Source: an uncultured Alphaproteobacteria bacterium
GTDB lineage: Bacteria > Pseudomonadota > Alphaproteobacteria > Sphingomonadales > Sphingomonadaceae
Assembly: GCA_903934325.1 (NCBI GenBank)
Contig: CAIZNH010000006.1
Coordinates: forward strand, 30,401 to 94,400
Direction of reading: 5' to 3'
DNA length: 64,000 nt
Position numbers and translations under genes: made by a program. Shown one piece after another: positions 39,868 through 47,025 of this stretch (the first letter of the stretch is position 1; each line of letters opens with the position of its first letter). A model generated the notes under the pieces. That model was given only the letters and a program-made list of their open reading frames with translations, had not been told where the DNA came from and did not search any database.

Positions 39868-41308
39868 CCGGCCCCTCCAACCGCGCCCGCACCGCCGCAA
39901 GATCGGCGGCAAAGCGAGCCTCCTGCGCGGCCCGCGCCTCCCCGTCCAATCGCAGCAGGTAGGAAGGGTGCACCGTCACCCACAGCTCGGCCCCGTCATC
40001 GAGCAGGGTCGCGCGGCCCCGCGCCTGATTGACGCTGAGCGTGCGGCCCAAGAGGCCGCGCGCCGCGCTCGCTCCCAGTGCCAGCACGATGCGCGGGCGC
40101 ACCAGAGCACGCTCGGCCTCCAGCCACCAGCGGCAGGTGTCGATCTCCTTGGCAGTGGGTGATTGATGCAGGCGCAGCTTGCCCTTCTGCGCAAACTTGA
40201 AGTGCTTGACCGCATTGGTGACATAGGCGGCGCTGCGGAGAATCCCGGCGGCTTTGAGGTGCTGATCGAGCAATTGCCCTGCGGGACCAACGAAAGGCCG
40301 GCCCGCGATGTCCTCCTGATCGCCCGGCTGCTCGCCCACGATCATCAGCGCGGCCTGCGAGGGCCCCTCGCCCGCCACGGCGCGGGTGGCGCATTCGGCA
40401 ATCGCGCAGTCGCGACAGGCAGCGATCCCTTGCGCCACCTCGGCAAGGCTTGCGGGACGCGCCCGCTCGGCCCGCGCCCCTGCCGCCACCATCGCCGCCT
40501 CGCGCGCCTGAGCCCCTGCGATCAGCTGCGGGATCAGCGCGGCCTCGGGCAGGTTCTTCCAGTATTTCTTGGGCATCTCCGACAGCATCGCGCCGACCTT
40601 GAGGCGCGCCGGATTGAAGATCGAAGCATAGTAGGAGCGCCACAGGTCCTCGCAAGCATCGCCCGAAGGCGCATCCTCGGGCCGTGCGGGCGGGCCTTCA
40701 CGCATCGTGATGCCGTCCCAGTGGATGGTGCCGCGCGGGGTCAGGATCGACCAACGCATATTGGCAAAGCGGCGCATGAAGAACCCAGCCTCGGCGCGCA
40801 GGATGTGGTGATCGGGTTCGAACCAGGCGACGAAATGGGGCGTGGCGTCCTCCTCTGCAACCTCGCGGAAGCGCACGAAGGCGTGCATCTTGTGCGCATC
40901 GCGCCGCACCGATTTGGCGAGTTCCTCAAGCCGGCGCACCTGCGGGTCGGCCTTGTCCTCCATCAGGCGCGGCTGGCGCTGCAAGCGCCACAGCACGTGG
41001 TAGAGCAGGCCGAAGCGGGCCGGATCGGAATGGAGCGCAGCGCTGCGGGCGATGGTGAGAAAGCGCTGGCTGGCGCGCACTGCACGCGCATCGGCGGGCG
41101 GCGCAGGCAGGCGCTTCTCGCCACGAGATGGCCCATCGGACGCGAACAGATCGCCCGTTCCGCCCGGTTCGATCCAGCTCACCCGGTCAGGCGGAATATC
41201 GCACTGCACCAGCCCCCGCGCCCGCTCTCGCCAGAACGCGAAATCATCGGGTGCGGGCAGGTGGACCGCGTAATGCGCGCCAAGGCTGACATGCTGCATG
41301 CTGGTCAT
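39842..41308 (-). CDS. DUF4130 / UdgX uracil-DNA-binding fusion protein
   Basis: A 488-residue two-domain protein. Residues about 80-255 match the DUF4130 DNA-metabolism domain (FGLLYHVLWRLQ, HKMHAFVRFREV, FANMRWSILTP). Residues about 290-480 are a UdgX-type uracil-DNA glycosylase: GEQPGDQEDIAGRPFVGPAG at 325-344, an R-loop KLRLH with His381 at the place of the uracil-crosslinking histidine, and HPSYLLR at 447-453. Candidate iron-sulphur cysteines are C298, C301, C306 and C392. The radical-SAM gene upstream overlaps it by 4 bp. Function beyond uracil-DNA capture is inferred. Confidence 0.9.
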   Translation of the reverse strand: MTSMQHVSLGAHYAVHLPAPDDFAFWRERARGLVQCDIPPDRVSWIEPGGTGDLFASDGPSRGEKRLPAPPADARAVRASQRFLTIARSAALHSDPARFGLLYHVLWRLQRQPRLMEDKADPQVRRLEELAKSVRRDAHKMHAFVRFREVAEEDATPHFVAWFEPDHHILRAEAGFFMRRFANMRWSILTPRGTIHWDGITMREGPPARPEDAPSGDACEDLWRSYYASIFNPARLKVGAMLSEMPKKYWKNLPEAALIPQLIAGAQAREAAMVAAGARAERARPASLAEVAQGIAACRDCAIAECATRAVAGEGPSQAALMIVGEQPGDQEDIAGRPFVGPAGQLLDQHLKAAGILRSAAYVTNAVKHFKFAQKGKLRLHQSPTAKEIDTCRWWLEAERALVRPRIVLALGASAARGLLGRTLSVNQARGRATLLDDGAELWVTVHPSYLLRLDGEARAAQEARFAADLAAVRARLEGPDARRAAHA

Positions 41309-42546
41309 CCGAACAGCTCCAGCTGCTCAGGTCTGGGCGCAACGAGCTCGCGCAGATCAGCCCGGTCGGTCAGCAGCGTCGGGCGCCAGTCCACGGTGCA
41401 GATGAAGGGCCGCACCTTGGCAAGCGAGGCGGTCAATCGCGCCACATCATCGAGCCGCAGGCTGCGGTGGCGCCGCACGGCGAGGATGCGCCCCACCGCC
41501 TTCGTCCCCAGCCCCGGCACCCGCAGCAGCAGCTCCTTGGGCGCGCGGTTCACATCGACCGGAAAGCTTTCGCGGAATTTCAGCGCCCAGGCGAGCTTGG
41601 GGTCGATATCGAGCGGCAGGTTGCCGTCCGCCCCGGCCGCATCCGCCACCTCCTGCGGGGCAAAGCCGTAGAAGCGCATCAGCCAGTCGGACTGGTACAA
41701 CCGGTGCTCGCGCAGCAGCGGCGGGCGCTTCAGCGGCAGCACGGCCGAGGCATCGGGGATCGGCGAGAAGGCGCTGTAATAGACGCGGCGCAGGCCGAAG
41801 CTGTCATAGAGCCGACTCGCCTTGCCGATGATCGCCGTGTCATTGGCATCGTCCGCGCCGACGATCATCTGGGTCGACTGGCCCGCAGGGGCAAAGCGCG
41901 GCGCGTGGCGGAAGCGCTTGCGCTCGTCCTTCGCCTCGATAATCCGCGCCTTGGTCCGCGCAATCGCCCCCTCGATTTGCCCTGCGTTCTTGTCGGGCGC
42001 GAGGCGGCTGAGGCCGGCATTGGTCGGCAGTTCGACATTGATCGAGACCCGGTCGGCATAGAGCCCGGCGGCGTGGATGATCTCCGCGTCCGCCTCGGGG
42101 ATGGTCTTGAGGTGGATATAGCCGCGGAAGTCATGCTCCTCGCGCAGGATGCGCGCAACCTCGACCAGCTGCTCCATCGTGTGGTTAGCGTTTTTCACGA
42201 TGCCCGAGGAGAGGAACAGGCCCTCGATGTAATTGCGGCGGTAGAAATTGAGCGTGAGGTCGACGACCTCCTGCGGCGTGAAGCGCGCGCGCGCCACGTT
42301 CGAGCTCTTGCGGTTGATGCAGTAGTGGCAATCGAAGATGCAGTGGTTGGTCAGCAGGATCTTCAAAAGCGAGATGCAGCGCCCGTCCGGCGCATAGGCG
42401 TGGCAGATGCCCATCCCCTCGGTCGAGCCCACGCCTTTACCGCCCAGCGAGTTCTTTTTGGCTGTGCCGGATGACGCGCAGGAGGCATCATACTTGGCCG
42501 CATCGGCAAGGATTTCGAGACGTTGGCGCAGGGTTGGAACAGGCAT
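41305..42546 (-). CDS. Putative DNA modification/repair radical SAM protein
   Basis: A 413-residue radical-SAM enzyme. Residues 69-76 are the cluster motif CIFDCHYC (CX3CX2C), the barrel has GLFLSSGIVKNANHTMEQL, VSINVELPTNAGL and QSTQMIVGADDANDTAI, and a helix-hairpin-helix LLLRVPGLGTKAVGRIL near residues 340-356 suggests DNA contact. The family (TIGR03916-like) is nearly always next to UdgX/DUF4130 proteins, as here; its reaction is not known to me. An SOS box lies 3 bp upstream of the start codon. Confidence 0.9.
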   Translation of the reverse strand: MPVPTLRQRLEILADAAKYDASCASSGTAKKNSLGGKGVGSTEGMGICHAYAPDGRCISLLKILLTNHCIFDCHYCINRKSSNVARARFTPQEVVDLTLNFYRRNYIEGLFLSSGIVKNANHTMEQLVEVARILREEHDFRGYIHLKTIPEADAEIIHAAGLYADRVSINVELPTNAGLSRLAPDKNAGQIEGAIARTKARIIEAKDERKRFRHAPRFAPAGQSTQMIVGADDANDTAIIGKASRLYDSFGLRRVYYSAFSPIPDASAVLPLKRPPLLREHRLYQSDWLMRFYGFAPQEVADAAGADGNLPLDIDPKLAWALKFRESFPVDVNRAPKELLLRVPGLGTKAVGRILAVRRHRSLRLDDVARLTASLAKVRPFICTVDWRPTLLTDRADLRELVAPRPEQLELFG

Positions 42547-42548
42547 AT

Positions 42549-42563
42549 GTTCCTTATATGTTC
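42549..42563. promoter_or_regulatory. LexA SOS box upstream of the radical-SAM/udgX/dnaE2 operon
   Basis: GTTC-CTTATAT-GTTC on the plus strand, GAAC-N7-GAAC reading into the gene, an exact match to the alphaproteobacterial LexA site. Only two bases separate it from the start codon, so the box also covers the ribosome-binding AAGGA. Confidence 0.85.
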
Positions 42564-42600
42564 CAACTCGCGGACGGGCCAGTGCGTTCTTTGCAACGCG

Positions 42601-43626
42601 CTAATCCGACCTGTCGAAGCGCCGCAGCCCCCACACCATCGCCGCCACAAAGGCCGCACCTTCGATCCCGCCAGTCACCGCCAGACCGGCTGGCCCCAGA
42701 CCGCTCTCGCCAAACACCCCGCCGATTGAAGAGGCGGGAAAGGCAGCGCCCAGCGCCTGAAAACTGCCGGCCATCATGCGCCCGTCTGCCAGCGATACCG
42801 CCACCCCGCCGATCAGCCCCAACCAGGCGCCAAGCGCAAGCGGCGCAAACCCGCGCGCAGCACGAGCGGCGGCAAGGCCTGTCGCCGCGCCGATGACCAC
42901 CCCCTCGCCCGCGCCGGCAAAATGATCGAGATCGCCGCCGACCAGCAGCCGGAAGGCATCTGCACCGATCACATGGCCGAACCCGCCGAGCAACAATCCG
43001 CCGAGCGCGCCTCCGGCAAGGCTCCAGTACCATGCCTGCGGCCGGATCAGGCGCGCCGCCGCAATGCCCGCGGCAATGCCGAGGCCTGCCACCGCTGCGG
43101 CAAACACCGTCACCAGCATCAGCACCAGAAGCAGCGAAAGCGCGCCGCCCCCGCCGGCAGAGGGCTGGCCTGCCGCACCCAGAAATCCATAGACCAGCCC
43201 GATCCCCGCGCCCGCCAATCCAGCGCCTGCCGTTCCGGCCAGCACCGTGCGGATGAAACCGCGCCGGGCGAGCGGGACGGACGGCGCCGGCAGCGCATCA
43301 TCCTGCACTTCCCCATCGAGGCTGGCAGCGAAGCGATAGCCATATTTGGGCACGGTCTCGATATAGACCGGGCGTGCGGCATCGTCCCCCAGCGCGCGGC
43401 GCAGGCTGCGGATCGCCTGGGTCAGCGCCTCGTCTGTCACCGGAATGCCGCGCCACACCTCGTCCATGAAGCGATCCTTGGTGACAAGGTCACCCTGCGC
43501 TTCGACCAGCAGGATCAGCACATCGAGATAGCGCGCATTGAGCTCCACCGCCGCATCGCCGCGCCACAGCCTGCGATTGGGCGGATCGAGCCGGAAAGGG
43601 CCGAAATGAAGGCTCGCGCTGCTCAT
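42601..43626 (-). CDS. Membrane-anchored winged-helix regulator (CadC-like)
   Basis: A 341-residue protein. Residues 1-105 form an OmpR/PhoB-type winged helix (LHFGPFRLDPPNRRLWRG, then ARYLDVLILLVEAQG, EALTQAIRSLRRALGDD and the wing VPKYGYRF). The rest, after a twin-arginine-like LARRGF, is six or so glycine/alanine-rich membrane segments, an unusual sensory part with no TPR or periplasmic domain. It probably regulates the divergent membrane-protein gene 83 bp away. It sits between the two SOS operons but has no visible SOS box. Confidence 0.85.
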   Translation of the reverse strand: MSSASLHFGPFRLDPPNRRLWRGDAAVELNARYLDVLILLVEAQGDLVTKDRFMDEVWRGIPVTDEALTQAIRSLRRALGDDAARPVYIETVPKYGYRFAASLDGEVQDDALPAPSVPLARRGFIRTVLAGTAGAGLAGAGIGLVYGFLGAAGQPSAGGGGALSLLLVLMLVTVFAAAVAGLGIAAGIAAARLIRPQAWYWSLAGGALGGLLLGGFGHVIGADAFRLLVGGDLDHFAGAGEGVVIGAATGLAAARAARGFAPLALGAWLGLIGGVAVSLADGRMMAGSFQALGAAFPASSIGGVFGESGLGPAGLAVTGGIEGAAFVAAMVWGLRRFDRSD

Positions 43627-43709
43627 TTCAGGAAATACTCATGATCCTCTCATGCCGCTCAGAACGGCTTGGGGCAGTGATGGAGCCCTTGAAACAAGGA
43701 GGCAAGAGC

Positions 43710-44249
43710 ATGAACCGACAAGCCGGGCGCAAAGGCGCCTTTCTCAACCTCTGGCGCGTGATCGGCTGGGGCACCATCGCCGCCCTCGTCGCTTTGCCGG
43801 CCGTGGCGATGCAATTCACCCGCGAGGTCAACTGGACCGCGTCCGACTTCGTCTTTGCTGCAGTGCTGCTGGGCGGGGTCGGCCTCGCGTTTGAAATGGC
43901 GGTGCGGGCCAGCGGAAACATCGCCTATCGCGCAGGCGCCGCGATTGCACTGGGCCTGTCGCTGCTCTTGCTGTGGGCCAATGCCGCGGTGGGGATTGCC
44001 GGATCGGAAAACAATCCGGTCAACCTGTGGTTCAACCTCGTGCCGCTGGTGGCATTGATCGGGACGCTGGCGGCCAGATTGCGGGCGCGCGGCATGGCTG
44101 CGGCGATGGTGGTTGCGGCGCTGGCCCAGCTGCTGGCGGGTGTGATCGCGCAATCCCAGGGGCACTTCACCTGGGTGTTCACCGGGCTGTGGATGTGCGG
44201 CTGGCTGGCTTCGGCCTGGCTGCTGCGGCGGGCGGCGCAGACAGTCTAG
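43710..44249 (+). CDS. Hypothetical membrane protein divergent from CadC-like regulator
   Basis: A 179-residue protein with about five hydrophobic segments (starting LWRVIGWGTIAALVALPAVAM). AAGGAGG precedes the ATG at 43710, which fixes the start. The text NPVNLWFNLVPLVALIGTLAARLRARGMA is typical of small sphingomonad membrane proteins of unknown function. Likely target of the divergent regulator. Ends 6 bp from the convergent PilZ gene. Confidence 0.82.
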   Translation: MNRQAGRKGAFLNLWRVIGWGTIAALVALPAVAMQFTREVNWTASDFVFAAVLLGGVGLAFEMAVRASGNIAYRAGAAIALGLSLLLLWANAAVGIAGSENNPVNLWFNLVPLVALIGTLAARLRARGMAAAMVVAALAQLLAGVIAQSQGHFTWVFTGLWMCGWLASAWLLRRAAQTV

Positions 44250-44255
44250 CGGGAA

Positions 44256-44576
44256 CTATCGGCCGGACGCGACCCGGCGGATGCCGCCCTGAGCGCACAG
44301 GTGATCGAGAATCGCCGGGTGCATCGCGCCTTCGAAGGCGACCCCGGCGTAGGAACCATCCACCCAGGCCACCGTGCCGAGCGGCGCGTTGATCCCGGCG
44401 ACCTTCATGGTCACCCGGTCCCCGATTGCGGCAAATCCGGCCTTGCCGCGGATTTTGCAGCCTCCTTCGGAGATGTCGATCAGATCCACAAACACCTCGC
44501 GCGACTTCACCCGGCTCTTCACCATCAGGCTGAGCGAGCGACGCTCCGAGGCGCGGCGGATCGTGTAGAGGTTCAT
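44256..44576 (-). CDS. PilZ domain protein
   Basis: A 106-residue single-domain protein. The N-terminal RRASERRSLSLMVKSRV carries the RxxxR-type c-di-GMP binding arginines and the core has DISEGGCKIRG (D/N-x-S-x-x-G motif) and VAWVDGSYAGVAFEG. It would bind cyclic-di-GMP. The start MNLYTIRRASERRS at 44576 is chosen because upstream codons are antisense to imuB's neighbourhood and non-coding. It lies 55 bp downstream of imuB on the same strand, so it may be read through from the SOS-controlled imuAB unit. Confidence 0.85.
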   Translation of the reverse strand: MNLYTIRRASERRSLSLMVKSRVKSREVFVDLIDISEGGCKIRGKAGFAAIGDRVTMKVAGINAPLGTVAWVDGSYAGVAFEGAMHPAILDHLCAQGGIRRVASGR

Positions 44577-44631
44577 CGCTGCGAATCTTGCATCAAGGGG
44601 TAAAAAAATGATGAGCGGATTAACCTTCTGA

Positions 44632-46239
44632 TTACGGGAAAATTCCGTGCAGAAACCAGTCCGGAACCCCGCCCCGCCCGTCGCCTGCAATGCCCTGCCG
44701 GTAGATCCAGTAACGCCCGCCAGCGGCATCCTCGATCCGGTAATAATCCCGCAGCCGCACGCTTGAGCGTTCGCGCCACCATTCGGGCGCGATCCGCTCC
44801 GGTCCTTCGACCCGCACCACCTCGCGCACCGTCCCGCGCCAGCGGAAGCGCTGCGGATAGCCATCGGGCGAGGCATAGAGCACCGCGATCGGTTCCGCCC
44901 GGTCAAGCAGCTTGATCGGGCGGGTGCCCGGCGCCGGGCTGCCCTGCCCCGGCGGCAGGGGATCAAGCGGCCGCTGCCAGCTTTGCGCGCGTTCGGGAAT
45001 ATGGCTGGCGCGCATCACCGGGCGGGTCACCGCCTGCGGGCCGAGGCGCACCCCGAGCCTGTCGATACAGGCGGCCAGCGATGTGCCGTGCTGCTCGGCT
45101 GCGGCATCGAGATCGGCCTGCGAGAGGGGAAGCGGCTCGCTCCAGCTGGCGCGCAGCTGCACTGCCTCGATCCCGAAGCCTGCCTCGACATCGTCGAGCC
45201 GTGCCGCGAACAGCCGGAGCATATGGCTCGCCTCGCGGGTGGCGGCGGCCAGTTCGATCCGGCGCAGCAACACCTCGCCATCGACCCGCCACAGCGCCAG
45301 TTCAAGCCGCCGCGCCCCCTCGCCCCGCGCTTCGAGGGTGCGCACCATGTCATGGGCGAGATCGGCCACCACCTGATCGAGCAGATCGCGGTGGCGCAGC
45401 GGCTCCATCAGCCGGCGCTGGACCATCGGCATCACCTGCATCGTCACCGGCAGCAGCGGCTCGGGCACCTTGCCCAGCAGCTGGTCGAGCCGCAGCAGCG
45501 GATTGGCGGCGGGCGAGCGGCGATTGCGGAAGCGGCGGGCGAGCGCATCGCGGGCGGCTGCTTCGGCGCGCGGATCATCCTCCCCCGCCCCGCTCACTCC
45601 GGCAAGCTGTCCGAGCCGCTTGATCCCCAGACGCCGCAGCACGGTGAGCACATCATCGTCAAGCCGCAGGGCCGCGACGGACAGGTCAGCCAGCGCATCG
45701 AGCGGCACGGTATCGGGGGCAAGGATCGCGCCCGGTGGGCCATGATGGGCGAGCGCCCAGGCCGCCCCGGCTGTCGGCGCGAGGGCAGGCCGCACCGCAA
45801 GGCCCCGCGCAGCGAAAGCGCGGACGACATCGGCCAGGAGCCGCTCCTCCCCGCTAAACAGGTGGCTCACCCCGGTCACATCGACCAGCACGCCATCGGG
45901 CGGGTCCATCGCGCTCCACGGCCCCCAGCGCTGCGCCCACAGGGCAAGCTTCTCGAGCGCCGCCAGATCGCCCGCCGGATCGGCCGGGACCGCGGCGAGC
46001 TGCGGACACAGCGCCCGCGCGTCGGCCAGCAGCATCCCGGCCCGCGCACCGGCGGCGCGTCCGACATCATTGGCATCGGCAATGCGCGGCCCGTGCGCAG
46101 TCTCGGCGATCAGCGCTGTGGGCGTGGCCTCGGCCGCCGCGTGCTCCTCAGGCGCGAGCGCGAGCCGCCAGCGATCGACCGACAGTCGGGCGAGCCAGAT
46201 GGCGAGAATACGGCGCGGCAAGACGAGCGGGGACGACAT
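44632..46239 (-). CDS. imuB: ImuB, Y-family polymerase-like SOS mutagenesis protein
   Basis: Catalytically dead Y-family protein that bridges DnaE2 to the beta clamp. The 535-residue protein has the family N-terminus RRILAIWLARLSVDRW, DDVGRAAGARAGMLLADARALCP-like text, and DGVLVDVTGVSHLFSGEE where active polymerases have the acidic SIDE motif. The C-terminus runs to YWIYRQGIAG and GVPDWFLHGIF. I start at 46239 (MSSPLVLPRR); starting at 46281 would add 14 residues. It overlaps imuA by 92 bp. The partner polymerase gene dnaE2 lies about 5 kb downstream in a separate operon. Confidence 0.93.
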   Translation of the reverse strand: MSSPLVLPRRILAIWLARLSVDRWRLALAPEEHAAAEATPTALIAETAHGPRIADANDVGRAAGARAGMLLADARALCPQLAAVPADPAGDLAALEKLALWAQRWGPWSAMDPPDGVLVDVTGVSHLFSGEERLLADVVRAFAARGLAVRPALAPTAGAAWALAHHGPPGAILAPDTVPLDALADLSVAALRLDDDVLTVLRRLGIKRLGQLAGVSGAGEDDPRAEAAARDALARRFRNRRSPAANPLLRLDQLLGKVPEPLLPVTMQVMPMVQRRLMEPLRHRDLLDQVVADLAHDMVRTLEARGEGARRLELALWRVDGEVLLRRIELAAATREASHMLRLFAARLDDVEAGFGIEAVQLRASWSEPLPLSQADLDAAAEQHGTSLAACIDRLGVRLGPQAVTRPVMRASHIPERAQSWQRPLDPLPPGQGSPAPGTRPIKLLDRAEPIAVLYASPDGYPQRFRWRGTVREVVRVEGPERIAPEWWRERSSVRLRDYYRIEDAAGGRYWIYRQGIAGDGRGGVPDWFLHGIFP

Positions 46240-46924
46240 CGGCGGCGGGCGGTTTGACGATGTGCAGACTTCCTTGGGCATCGCTCAAGATCCATTGGCC
46301 GGGCGCGTGGGTGCGGGCGCGGAACAGTTCGGCCTGCCAGTTGGCAGCGCCGGGTGCAGTTGCGTTCCAGCGCGGCGGCAGCGAAGGCGCAGGCCGCACC
46401 CGCCAGCGCATTCGGGCCGATGACAGATCAGGCTCGGCATCGAGGCGCACCAGCCACAGCGCTACGGCGTGCCGCTCGGCAGTGAGGCTCAATCGGCGCG
46501 AGGCGGTGAAGCTGAGCGCGCGCGGATTGCCTGCAATCTCGCCGATCACACAGGCAAGATCGCGGCACTTGAGCCCCTCCTCCAGCGCGAACAGCGCATC
46601 TTCCGGCGTGGCGGCGGCGACATGGATCAACCGGTGGCGCAGATCTGGTGGCAAGCCCGCGACGAATGGCCGCCCACCGAGCCGGATCGCCTTTTTGTCC
46701 TGCACCCACAGCACCTGACGGCGATCATCACCCGCCCCCTCTGCCGCCAGCGCATCGCGCGCCAGAGCCAAGGCCAGCCCCGCCCCGCTGGCTTCGGTGG
46801 CAGGAGCGAAGATTTCCGAATGGAACGGCTGCGCGGGCGAACCCGGACGCCAGCGCGCCTCGGCCGCAGCGCGGGCCAGCACGCGGGCAGGTGAAAGCGA
46901 AGGGAACATGGGCGAACGACTCAT
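46148..46924 (-). CDS. imuA: ImuA, RecA-like SOS mutasome accessory protein
   Basis: A 258-residue ImuA-family protein, RecA-related, that works with ImuB and DnaE2 in damage-induced mutagenesis. Texts such as GLALALARDALAAEGAGDDRRQVLWVQDKKA, RHRLIHVAAATPEDALFALEEGLKCRDLACVIGEI and ASRRLSLTAERHAVALWLVRL are characteristic. The last 30 residues are read from sequence that also encodes the ImuB start in another frame. An SOS box lies 2 bp upstream of the ATG. Confidence 0.9.
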   Translation of the reverse strand: MSRSPMFPSLSPARVLARAAAEARWRPGSPAQPFHSEIFAPATEASGAGLALALARDALAAEGAGDDRRQVLWVQDKKAIRLGGRPFVAGLPPDLRHRLIHVAAATPEDALFALEEGLKCRDLACVIGEIAGNPRALSFTASRRLSLTAERHAVALWLVRLDAEPDLSSARMRWRVRPAPSLPPRWNATAPGAANWQAELFRARTHAPGQWILSDAQGSLHIVKPPAADVVPARLAAPYSRHLARPTVGRSLAARARA

Positions 46925-46926
46925 AT

Positions 46927-46941
46927 GTTCGCATTATGTTC
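46927..46941. promoter_or_regulatory. LexA SOS box upstream of imuA
   Basis: GTTC-GCATTAT-GTTC, an exact GTTC-N7-GTTC site. As in the other SOS operon it reads GAACATATG into the start codon. No Shine-Dalgarno is evident between box and ATG. Confidence 0.85.
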
Positions 46942-46966
46942 CAACATCGGCGGCGTTGCAATGCAA

Positions 46967-47002
46967 AGGGCGCGGGAAGCGCATATCCGCTCCCCGCGCC
47001 CT
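46967..47002 (-). terminator. Terminator of the amino-acid permease gene
   Basis: AGGGCGCGGG / CCCGCGCCCT 10-bp stem continuing after one mismatch with AGCG / CGCT and a CATATC loop. On the minus strand it is followed by TTT. It lies 24 bp after the permease stop and 25 bp before the imuA SOS box, insulating imuAB. Confidence 0.75.
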
Positions 47003-47025
47003 GCAATTCCAGCCGGAAAGGCTGA

